From CAZIRO01 sp964541595 (GTDB lineage Bacteria; Acidobacteriota; HRBIN11): a stretch of DNA of 28,569 nucleotides. Positions 21,681-28,569 of the stretch are shown one piece after another. The notes beneath the pieces are model-generated. The model saw nothing but the letters and a program-made list of their open reading frames with translations. It was not told the origin of the DNA and made no database searches. The translations under genes were made by a program, and so were the position numbers. Every line of letters begins with the position of its first letter. Position 1 is the first letter of the stretch. The DNA is taken from the NCBI GenBank assembly GCA_964541595.1, contig CAZIRO010000015.1, forward strand, positions 1-28,569, in the 5' to 3' direction.

Positions 21681-23803
21681 TACTCCCTCCCGGTCCGATG
21701 CGCCGTTGCACAGTGTGCACATGTGCGGGCTGCAGTCGCAGCGGAAGGACCGATCCAGCGCGCCAGCCAGGCGAGTACGGTTTCATGCCAGAGGATACTG
21801 TTCTGCGGTTTCAGGACCCAGTGATTTTCATCCGGAAAGTACAGAAACTGACTGGGAATCCCCTTTCGTTGCAGCGCGGTAAACGTCGCAATTCCCTGTT
21901 CAAGCGGCACACGAAAGTCCAGTGCCCCGTGGATGACGAGCATGGGAGTCCGCCAGTTGGCCACAAAACGGGCGGGGTTGTGCTTTTCATGACCTCCCGG
22001 GTTCATCCAGTACGGGCCACCGTGTTCCCATTCGGGAAACCACAACTCTTCCGTCGCGTAATACATCATTCGCATGTCGAACACCCCGTCGTGATTGACC
22101 AGACAGCGGAACCGGTCCGGCCAGTTACCGGCGATCCAGTTGATCATGTATCCGCCGTATGACGCTCCCAGTGCACACACGCGCTGACCGTCCATCCAGG
22201 GATACCGCTTCAACGCGGCTGCCAGGCCCTTCTGCAGATCGACGAGGGGTTTTCCACCCCAATCGCCACGAATCGAGTCCGTAAACGCCTGTCCGTACCC
22301 GACCGACCCGTGGAAATCCACCATAATGACGGCATATCCGGCACCGGCATACACCTGCGGATTCCACCGGTAGTGAAACGTGTTGTTAAACGACCCCTGT
22401 GGGCCACCGTGGATGAGAAAGGCAACGGGGTATTTGCGGGTCGGATCGAAATCGACCGGCTTCACGACATACGCGTACACGGTCTCGTTATGCCAGCCCG
22501 GAAACGTGAACTGTTCGGGTTCACCGAACCGGATCCGGGCCAGCCGGTCCGCATTGATCCGCGTAACGGGACGGAGATCCGAACCGTCCGGACGAACCGA
22601 ATAGAGTTCCACCGGAGACCGCAGATGCGCACGCCCGAACACGATCCGGTCGCCGGCGATGCCCGGGGATCGAATGTGTCCATCCCGCACGACCACACGC
22701 ACGTTGCCCGTACGTACGTCGACCGCAAAGAGCGATACCTGTCCCAGGTTCGGAGCAACCGCGTAAATCGTGCGCCCATCCGCCGACCACACGATCGTGT
22801 GCGGCGACCGGTCCCATTTCTCGGTCAGCACACGTGCCGGACCATTCGGCCAGTCATACAGGACGATACGGAACCGGTCGGACTCGTATCCCGGACGACG
22901 CATGGCCAGATAGGCCAGCGTACGCCCGTCCGGAGAAAACACCGGGTGCGTATCCCAGGCGGGGTTTTCTGCCGTCAGATTCCGAGGCGGTGCCGATCCA
23001 TCGATCGGCGCCACGTACAGATCAAAATTCGTCGACCAGGGTTCTTCCCGACCGGCCACACGGGCGGTCAACACCACCGCCTGACCGTCCGGAGTGAATG
23101 TAAACTCTTCCGCACCTCCGAACGGTTTGGACGGACAATCGGCGTCCATACCCTGCATGATATCGACCGGTGTGGTACCATCGATCGGGACGACGAACAC
23201 ATGGGAACGGCGACCGTCTTTCCAGGTATCCCAATGGCGTATGAACAGGTGATCGTAGAGTACGCCTGTAGACTTTCGTTCTTTCCGCCGTTGCAACCGC
23301 TCCACCGTACAGTCGAGCGTCGCGCAATCCGGGAAAACTTCCAGTGTCAGCGCCAGGTGCGTCCCCCGTGGCGACACGCGCAGATGGCCGACGTCCAGCG
23401 GCAGGTCCGTTACCTGTACAGCCTCGCCCCCATCGATTCGAATCCGCCAGACCTGGGCGGATCCGGACCGCGTGGAGATGAACCATACCGTTCGGCTGTC
23501 CGGCCCCCATCGGGGACTGTAATCCGCCGCCGGATGGGTGGTCAACCGTCGCAAACCGCGACCATCCGTCCCCACGAGCCAGAGATCCGTACGATAACGG
23601 TTGGCCTCCAGATCCAGCGACGCCACCGTAAATACGACCCAGCGCCCGTCCGGTGAGACCTGCGGATCGGCAATGCGGTCCATTGCGATCAGGTCATGCA
23701 CTGAAAACGGATGGGTCGGTTCCCGGGAAAATGCGATCGAACTCCCGAGGATCAACGCCATACAGCAGACGATTGCCCGGACGCATTGCAGCCCATATCG
23801 CAT
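21680..23803 (-). CDS. Exported S9 (prolyl oligopeptidase family) peptidase
   Basis: Serine peptidase of 707 residues, probably a dipeptidyl- or acylaminoacyl-peptidase acting on peptides in the periplasm. An N-terminal signal peptide (CVRAIVCCMALILGSSIAFS) is followed by a beta-propeller made of WD40-like TolB repeats (PQVSPDGRWVVFTV, DYSPRWGPDSRTVWFIS, HPVFSPDGRTLAYLA, HTIVWSADGRTIYAV). The alpha/beta-hydrolase domain comes next, with oxyanion-side HGGPQGSFNN, nucleophile S548 in GASYGGYM, D629 in HGALDFRVP and H661 in DENHW. The ATG at 23803 has GGGAGGGGG upstream; an in-frame TTG six codons earlier would run into this site. It overlaps the CNT gene by one base. Peptidase-transporter pairing suggests nutrient scavenging. 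Confidence 0.94.
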   Translation of the reverse strand: MRYGLQCVRAIVCCMALILGSSIAFSREPTHPFSVHDLIAMDRIADPQVSPDGRWVVFTVASLDLEANRYRTDLWLVGTDGRGLRRLTTHPAADYSPRWGPDSRTVWFISTRSGSAQVWRIRIDGGEAVQVTDLPLDVGHLRVSPRGTHLALTLEVFPDCATLDCTVERLQRRKERKSTGVLYDHLFIRHWDTWKDGRRSHVFVVPIDGTTPVDIMQGMDADCPSKPFGGAEEFTFTPDGQAVVLTARVAGREEPWSTNFDLYVAPIDGSAPPRNLTAENPAWDTHPVFSPDGRTLAYLAMRRPGYESDRFRIVLYDWPNGPARVLTEKWDRSPHTIVWSADGRTIYAVAPNLGQVSLFAVDVRTGNVRVVVRDGHIRSPGIAGDRIVFGRAHLRSPVELYSVRPDGSDLRPVTRINADRLARIRFGEPEQFTFPGWHNETVYAYVVKPVDFDPTRKYPVAFLIHGGPQGSFNNTFHYRWNPQVYAGAGYAVIMVDFHGSVGYGQAFTDSIRGDWGGKPLVDLQKGLAAALKRYPWMDGQRVCALGASYGGYMINWIAGNWPDRFRCLVNHDGVFDMRMMYYATEELWFPEWEHGGPYWMNPGGHEKHNPARFVANWRTPMLVIHGALDFRVPLEQGIATFTALQRKGIPSQFLYFPDENHWVLKPQNSILWHETVLAWLARWIGPSAATAARTCAHCATAHRTGRE

Positions 23804-23853
23804 GTCTGCCCCCTCCCGCAAGAAATGACGTGAAGTGACGCAAGGACACCGCA

Positions 23854-23878
23854 GGATACACCGTCCCCGGTGTGATCC
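23854..23878 (-). terminator. Hairpin between the Cys-rich protein gene and the S9 peptidase gene
   Basis: GGATACACCG (23854-23863) pairs with CGGTGT plus ATCC (23868-23873 and 23875-23878) across a TCCC loop, with one bulged G: ten base pairs in all. It starts 12 bp after the stop of the upstream minus-strand gene. No T-run follows. A second perfect 9-bp repeat, GAAATGACG (23822-23830) and CGTCATTTC (23883-23891), encloses it. Confidence 0.5.
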
Positions 23879-23889
23879 CTTTCGTCATT

Positions 23890-24633
23890 TCACGCCACCC
23901 GTTCCCGCGTGCGACGCACCTCCAGCAGACCCAGCAGACCGTGACACGACGATACGGTGGCAACGAGCACACGCAATACGGACGAATCCGATGCGGCCAA
24001 CCGCGTGCGCACACGATGAAGGGCGTCCAGAAACGTCCGCACCGGGATCGTCGCCACACCCCATGCGCGGTGACGACTCACGAACAGTACCGCCGTATCC
24101 ACCGCGCGTCCGGAAACGGTCCATGCGGGCCAGTGACGTGCCAGAAACGTTCCCACATCCCAGTTTTTCGGGGCACGAATCGCGGGGCACACCGGCGGTT
24201 CAATACACGTCGCGGGACACCGCCACAGGGCATAACTGACGGCATGCATCCCCGTATTCAGTGACCGCTCGAACGGGATGCCGAGTCGCGTGCCGTCCCA
24301 GGGGATCCGCGTGACCGTCCAACCCGGGATTTCCCGTAAACGGGCCTCCAGCCAGTGCAATGCGAGATGCGGACCAATACAGGGGGGAACGATTTCATCT
24401 TCCGGATGGACCGTATCGGAACGGATCGTACGGATGAGATATGTTTCCCATGTGGATTGCACGTACACGATGTCGGCATGCATACCCAGTGTTTGCGCCA
24501 CCCGATGGGTTGCATCCCGATCCACAACCACGATACGATCAAAGGCAATACGTCCGCGATCCCGGGCCTTGAGCAGGTGGGTCACATGCAACAACCCGTA
24601 ACAGCCACCGCCCAGCACGATCATCGTTTTCAT
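23890..24633 (-). CDS. Unknown Cys-rich protein with a nucleotide-binding-like N terminus
   Basis: Not recognised beyond general features. The 247-residue protein begins MIVLGGGCYGLLHVTHLL, a glycine-rich loop after a beta strand, then FDRIVVVDRD with an acidic residue at the end of the second strand. That is the pattern of a Rossmann dinucleotide-binding fold. The middle holds WRCPATCIEPPVCPA: Cys139, Cys143 and Cys149 with prolines, which looks like a metal or redox site. Further cysteines are C11, C85 and C230. No signal peptide is evident and membrane segments are absent. The ATG at 24633 has only a weak GGTGG site. The gene is divergent from the LolA-like gene, with 60 bp between starts, and lies 86 bp upstream of the S9 peptidase. 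Confidence 0.75.
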   Translation of the reverse strand: MKTMIVLGGGCYGLLHVTHLLKARDRGRIAFDRIVVVDRDATHRVAQTLGMHADIVYVQSTWETYLIRTIRSDTVHPEDEIVPPCIGPHLALHWLEARLREIPGWTVTRIPWDGTRLGIPFERSLNTGMHAVSYALWRCPATCIEPPVCPAIRAPKNWDVGTFLARHWPAWTVSGRAVDTAVLFVSRHRAWGVATIPVRTFLDALHRVRTRLAASDSSVLRVLVATVSSCHGLLGLLEVRRTRERVA

Positions 24634-24693
24634 GATCCACCCGTACCGGCAAATGTGACCGGCTGGTCCGCATCCCCACCGCATCGGGGCAGG

Positions 24694-25404
24694 ATGGGCC
24701 GATATGCGCAGTCCGAAAACGCCTGGGGGGTCCGTATTCTGGTTCTGGGCATCGGAGTATTGTACCTGATCGGGGGGCCTGAACCCAAACACGCGGCGTC
24801 ACGCATGGACTCCCCTGCACTTCGCGCATTGACACAACTCTGCTCGGCACTCACCACGGCCGGCGGAACGTTCGTTCAGGAGAGCCAAAGCCCGACAACA
24901 CGCCGGAAACGCCAGGAACAGGGGTGGTTCGCATGGAAACGTCCGGATCATCTCTGGTGGGAATACACACAACCGGAACACAAGGTGCTGTTATGGACCC
25001 CGGAACGGTTCGAGTTCTACGTCGAGACGGACTGCACGGTGTACACCGAATCCGATCCGCAGCGCACACTCCAGCAACACCCGCTGATCGGTTTTATTCG
25101 GGATTGTACGTTGCAGGAGTGGTTGCCCCGGTTGCAGACGTTTCGCGTACGGGACGCCGTCCAGGAGTGGGTCTTCACAACGCCGGAAACGGCATCAGAC
25201 CGGATCCCGTGGACACGCCTGCGCATCCGATGGAACCGGGCGCGACGCCAGCTCGTTGTCGAAACCACGGATTGGCTGTATCATTCCATCCGATACGTTC
25301 TGCGTTTCCGGGATGATCTGGTGGGCCGAGCGGATGCCGAACTCGTCTGGGAAACCCGGTTTCCACCGGACTGCGAACGCATCCCCCTGGCGGAAATTCA
25401 GTGA
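24694..25404 (+). CDS. LolA-like outer-membrane lipoprotein carrier protein
   Basis: Periplasmic lipoprotein carrier-like protein of 236 residues, which implies an outer membrane. An N-terminal hydrophobic signal segment (VRILVLGIGVLYLIGG, about 13-28) is followed by the LolA-type start of the half-barrel: TTAGGTFVQESQSP, GWFAWKRPDHLWWEYTQPEHKVLLWTPERFEFYVET. The last stretch is the family's characteristic RPG-x-x-RWEY-x-x-P-like core. A Tyr/Thr-rich strand and two further beta zones complete it. The C terminus (WETRFPPDCERIPLAEIQ) is weaker. The ATG at 24694 has a GGGGCAGG site of moderate quality. No LolB or LolCDE gene is near. A related DUF of the same fold is possible. Confidence 0.72.
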   Translation: MGRYAQSENAWGVRILVLGIGVLYLIGGPEPKHAASRMDSPALRALTQLCSALTTAGGTFVQESQSPTTRRKRQEQGWFAWKRPDHLWWEYTQPEHKVLLWTPERFEFYVETDCTVYTESDPQRTLQQHPLIGFIRDCTLQEWLPRLQTFRVRDAVQEWVFTTPETASDRIPWTRLRIRWNRARRQLVVETTDWLYHSIRYVLRFRDDLVGRADAELVWETRFPPDCERIPLAEIQ

Positions 25405-25470
25405 TCGATCGGCCATGTGCGCGTGTCACTCGGCCGCCGAACATTCTCCAAACCGATGGAGTACGAATCG

Positions 25471-27579
25471 ATGGACTATCAGGCACTCCTCATTGAGATC
25501 GGTACGGAGGAACTCCCGGTTGAGGAACAGCGGATCGCCCGGGCCTACCTGACGGAAGAACTTCCCCAACAGATCGCCGCGTTCGGATGGTCGGACATCG
25601 AGATCCGGATCGGTACCACACCGCGTCGGATCGTCATCTATGCCGAGCGATTTCCGGCCACCCAGCCGGTGCGTACGGAAGTCATCAAGGGTCCCCCCGC
25701 ACACATCGCGTTCGATGAAGAGGGTAAACCCACACGTGCTCTGGAGGGATTCCTGCAACGATATGACGCCACCCCGGAAGCCATTCGCGTCGAGACGTCC
25801 GGAAAGAAACGCTACGTCATTCTCGAACGACCGGTTCCGGGTGCCACAGCGCTGGAAATCGTGCCGAAAATACTCCATCATGTGCTCCCCCGTATCCCGT
25901 TCCGAAAACGCATGCGCTGGCCGGACAGTCCGGTACCGTTCAGCCGTCCCGTGCGCTGGCTGGTTGCACTCTGGGGCGATGTGGTCATTCCCTGGGAATG
26001 GGCCGGATTGCGTGCCGATCGGTACACATTCGGTCATCGTATCCTCGCCGGCAACGAGCGGATTCCGATCTACCGTGCGGAAGATTACCTGGAACGGGTA
26101 CAGGAGGTGTTCGTATTGCCGATGAACGAAATCCGCCGTCGGCAACTGGAACGTGCGATCGCACGTGTCCTGGAGGAAATGCCGGAACTCGTTCCCGTCG
26201 ACGATCCCGATCTCATTGATGTCTGGAACCACCTCATCGAATGGCCGATCGTTATCATCGGCCGGTTTGATCCCGCGTTTCTTGAACTCCCGGAAGAACT
26301 GCTCATTACGGCCATGCGGCACCACCAGAAGTACCTGGCCGTTCGTAACGGTTCCGACCGGTTGCAACCGTATTTTCTGACTCCCATCCAGACACGACCG
26401 GATTACGCGGACGCCGTGCGTGAGGGTCATGCGCGTGTACTCATTGCCCGGTTTCGTGACGCGCAGTTTTTCTGGCAGGAAGATACCCGACGGGGGTTGA
26501 CCGCCTATGCGGAGGAACTCCGTCAGATCGTCTTTCTGGAAAAGGGGGGGACCTTTGCCGATAAAGTGGCCCGTGTGCAGGACATGATTCCCGAAGTCGC
26601 CACGGAATGGGCACTCACTTCGGAGGAACGGGCACTGCTTACCGAGGCCGCGCAATACTACAAGGCCGACCTCGCAAGCCAACTCGTGGGCGAGTTCCCC
26701 GAACTGGAAGGTATCGTCGGCGGACTGCTCGCGCAGCACGCCGGCTGGGATGCAACGATCAGTATGGCCATTTACGACCACATGCGTCCGCAACGCATGG
26801 ACGATCCGATCCCCCGCCACCGGATCGGGCGCTGTCTGGCTTTCCTGGATCGCCTGGACAGTTTGCTCATGAGTCTGGCGCTCGGATACCGGGCACGCGG
26901 ATCAAGCGATCCCCTGGGACAGCGTCGCTGGGCACTCGGCGTGATCCGATTGCTCATTGAAAGCGGCGTATCCATGCATCTGCCGGGAGTCATCGCCCGG
27001 ATATACGATCGGGTGCACCGTACACATCACACCCACCTTCCCGAATGGACCGCGCTGGCCGAGGACTGCTGGCAACTCCTGAAAAGTCGCCTGATCGCTT
27101 ACTGGGAGTTTCACGCAGCGCCCCAGCCGTTTATCCAGTCGCTCATTGACCGAACCCCCTGGGACCCGTGGGATCTGCACCAGCGGATGACCGCCCTGCA
27201 AACCGCAGATCCGGACGATGTCTACCGCATGGGTCTCGTCTTCAAACGGCTGTACAGCATTACACGCACGTTCACCGCAACCGTCGCTGTCGACCCCGAC
27301 CGGTTTCAGCAACCGGAGGAATGGGAACTGTGGAACACCTTTCTTGCAACGCGTGAACGCGTTGCAACGTACCTCACAGAACGCAACTACGTGGAAGTCG
27401 TGCGTGCGCTCGCGCGTTTGAGTCCGCTGTTGCACCGTTTCTTTGCAACCGTCTTCGTCATGGTCGATGACGCGGATCTGCGCAACAATCGGCTGGCCCT
27501 GCTGACAACGATCCGCCGGCTATTCGAACAGATGGCCGATCTGGACCGCTGGCAGATCGAGGTCGATACAACATATTAA
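25471..27579 (+). CDS. glyS: Glycyl-tRNA synthetase beta subunit
   Basis: Beta subunit of the bacterial alpha2beta2 glycyl-tRNA synthetase, which binds tRNA-Gly. The 702-residue protein starts YQALLIEIGTEELPVEE and shows IGTTPRRIVIYAE, MRWPDSPVPFSRPVRWLVAL, the LITAMRHHQKYLAV motif, FLEKGGTFADKVARVQ, KADLASQLVGEFPELEGIVGG and the C-terminal DALR-like anticodon-binding region with WNTFLATRERVATYL and VFVMVDDADLRNNRLALL. The ATG at 25471 is chosen because GGAG stands 9 bases upstream and homologues start just before the LLxEIGTEELP motif; ATG 25456 lacks a site. The alpha subunit gene glyQ, often adjacent, is not in the window. A 66-bp gap separates it from the LolA-like gene. Confidence 0.96.
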   Translation: MDYQALLIEIGTEELPVEEQRIARAYLTEELPQQIAAFGWSDIEIRIGTTPRRIVIYAERFPATQPVRTEVIKGPPAHIAFDEEGKPTRALEGFLQRYDATPEAIRVETSGKKRYVILERPVPGATALEIVPKILHHVLPRIPFRKRMRWPDSPVPFSRPVRWLVALWGDVVIPWEWAGLRADRYTFGHRILAGNERIPIYRAEDYLERVQEVFVLPMNEIRRRQLERAIARVLEEMPELVPVDDPDLIDVWNHLIEWPIVIIGRFDPAFLELPEELLITAMRHHQKYLAVRNGSDRLQPYFLTPIQTRPDYADAVREGHARVLIARFRDAQFFWQEDTRRGLTAYAEELRQIVFLEKGGTFADKVARVQDMIPEVATEWALTSEERALLTEAAQYYKADLASQLVGEFPELEGIVGGLLAQHAGWDATISMAIYDHMRPQRMDDPIPRHRIGRCLAFLDRLDSLLMSLALGYRARGSSDPLGQRRWALGVIRLLIESGVSMHLPGVIARIYDRVHRTHHTHLPEWTALAEDCWQLLKSRLIAYWEFHAAPQPFIQSLIDRTPWDPWDLHQRMTALQTADPDDVYRMGLVFKRLYSITRTFTATVAVDPDRFQQPEEWELWNTFLATRERVATYLTERNYVEVVRALARLSPLLHRFFATVFVMVDDADLRNNRLALLTTIRRLFEQMADLDRWQIEVDTTY

Positions 27580-27591
27580 GCGGAAGATGTT

Positions 27592-27615
27592 CCTCTCACA
27601 CGTACGACTGAGAGG
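27592..27615 (+). promoter_or_regulatory. Hairpin covering the ribosome binding site of the membrane protein gene
   Basis: CCTCTCA (27592-27598) and TGAGAGG (27609-27615) pair perfectly across a 10-base loop. The right arm contains GAGAGG, the likely ribosome binding site of the GTG at 27622, six bases downstream. Folding would hide the site. It could also mark the 3' end of the glyS message, but no T-run follows. Confidence 0.45.
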
Positions 27616-27621
27616 CCATTC

Positions 27622-28539
27622 GTGACCATCCGGATGCATGTCCACCGGGGTCTCGTACTGATCGGACAAACGGCCATATTCGTCTGGCTGCAGGTCGCCA
27701 CGGCCGTGCTGATGGTTATCGGGATCGCCGTGTACGGATTTTGCCTGTTCTGGATGGCGCGGCTGACGCACGGAAGTACGCGGATTATCTTGCTCATCAG
27801 TGGTGGCATCATCGGCTGGATCGCCTACCAACTCCTCCGGGCACTGCTGACATACACGCTTAAAGCGGCCCACCTCGCAGCCATGATGGGCATCCTGGAC
27901 GGCCATGCAGCCGCTCGGCAGAATCCCCTGACCTACGGCATGCAAACCGTGCGCACCCACATGCCGTCCCTGCTTGTCGTCATCGGGGTGGACTGGCTGA
28001 CCCGCAGAATACTGCGCAACGTGCAACGGTGGACTTTGCGGTATGGCCGCTGGTTGCGGCTCAGCCAGTTTCTGGCATCATTCCGGGCGATCCTTTACGG
28101 ATTCCTCGCGTTCACCGTCGGATTTGTGGACGAACTCGTCTGGGCATACGTCACGCGTTCGACGAGAGGTACGGTATGGCAGCGCGTACAGGAGAGTCTG
28201 CACTATCTTGTCGGCGGCTGGCCAACCTTTATGGGGCTGGCAGCCGTACTCGCGCTGCTTCACTGGGGTACGCTCGTTGCCATCCTGGGAGTCGCCGGTC
28301 TGCTGCGCTTCATCGGGCAGTCGTTCGGATGGATGGTCCTGATCCCCGCTGTCGGGCTGATGCTACTGATCCGCTGGGCCGTATTCGAACCCTTCGCCCT
28401 GGCCGTCATGGTCTCCGGTTTGCACGACGTCATCACCGGCGAGCGGGTGGCACCGGAGTTCGTGGAGATCCTGCACCGCGTACCGGCGTACCGGCGGCTC
28501 GCGCAGATCGCCGCCTCGCCGCCCACCCACGCCGCATAA
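27622..28539 (+). CDS. Unknown polytopic membrane protein
   Basis: Not recognised. The 305-residue protein has about six hydrophobic segments: roughly residues 10-40, 48-72, 110-125, 150-172, 195-222 and 226-260. Charged loops lie between them (RRILRNVQRWTLRYGRWLR, VTRSTRGTVWQRVQ). The C-terminal part (FEPFALAVMVSGLHDVITG, then EFVEILHRVPAYRRLAQIA) is amphipathic and probably cytoplasmic. No transporter or enzyme motif is evident. The GTG at 27622 has GAGAGG 6 bases upstream; an ATG at 27634 is the alternative. It follows glyS after 42 bp and may be co-transcribed. The last 30 bases of the window after its stop show nothing. Confidence 0.75.
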   Translation: MTIRMHVHRGLVLIGQTAIFVWLQVATAVLMVIGIAVYGFCLFWMARLTHGSTRIILLISGGIIGWIAYQLLRALLTYTLKAAHLAAMMGILDGHAAARQNPLTYGMQTVRTHMPSLLVVIGVDWLTRRILRNVQRWTLRYGRWLRLSQFLASFRAILYGFLAFTVGFVDELVWAYVTRSTRGTVWQRVQESLHYLVGGWPTFMGLAAVLALLHWGTLVAILGVAGLLRFIGQSFGWMVLIPAVGLMLLIRWAVFEPFALAVMVSGLHDVITGERVAPEFVEILHRVPAYRRLAQIAASPPTHAA

Positions 28540-28569
28540 ACCCGCACCACGGGTCACCGACACAGCTGT

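Noticed and set aside
25405..25470. T-box or other riboswitch before glyS
   Set aside because: The gap is only 66 bp with no stem-rich leader or T-box sequence.
25426..26820. Long minus-strand open frame opposite glyS
   Set aside because: It mirrors the glyS codon pattern and shows no family motif or ribosome binding site. glyS is unambiguous on the plus strand.
1..28569. CRISPR arrays, insertion sequences, rRNA genes and complete tRNA genes
   Set aside because: No spaced direct repeats, transposase motifs, rRNA-like stretches or cloverleaf sequences apart from tmRNA were seen on either strand.

Overview
The window comes from a diderm bacterium of moderately high GC (roughly 60% by eye). 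The diderm reading rests on a LolA-like carrier and an exported SurA-N-like protein. The central theme is autotrophic carbon fixation: a red-type form I RuBisCO, phosphoribulokinase, transketolase, transaldolase and an archaeal-type (class V) fructose-1,6-bisphosphate aldolase/phosphatase. That last enzyme is most common in thermophiles and deep lineages, so a thermophilic chemolithoautotroph is plausible. I cannot assign a phylum from the sequence alone.

Layout. 1-7368 (minus strand): a HAD phosphatase, a sensor-less histidine kinase and a NarL-type response regulator form an overlapping operon. After a 158-bp gap comes the CBB operon tal-rbcL-rbcS-prk-tkt, with tkt cut by the window edge. 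7549-8589 (+): dTDP-glucose 4,6-dehydratase. 8601-9353 (-): a TauE/SafE permease. 9645-14362 (+): a housekeeping block of YqgF/RuvX, an unknown protein, a GerMN-domain protein, RNase PH, RdgB-type nucleotide pyrophosphatase and an RlmI-type methyltransferase. The last four overlap. 14384-17961 (-): an unknown 483-residue protein, KDPG/KHG aldolase and the class V FBP aldolase/phosphatase. 18188-18538 (+): tmRNA, with a readable promoter and tag. 18559-24633 (-): a Cys-rich unknown protein, an S9 peptidase, a CNT-family transporter, an exported SurA-N-like protein, SmpB and a REG-2-like HAD protein; the last five genes overlap. 24694-28539 (+): a LolA-like protein, the glycyl-tRNA synthetase beta subunit and a polytopic membrane protein.

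How it works together. PRK and RuBisCO make 3-phosphoglycerate. The bifunctional class V enzyme would turn triose phosphates directly into fructose 6-phosphate. Transketolase plus transaldolase could then regenerate pentoses by way of sedoheptulose 7-phosphate without a sedoheptulose bisphosphatase. Transaldolase leads the RuBisCO operon, so this looks like a transaldolase variant of the Calvin cycle built on a form I enzyme. I consider this the most notable hypothesis in the window. A second notable signal is a pair of divergent promoters, for ssrA and for the FBP aldolase/phosphatase gene, that appear to share one palindromic -35 hexamer.

No CRISPR array, insertion sequence, complete tRNA or rRNA was found. 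No gene-free stretch exceeds 300 bases.
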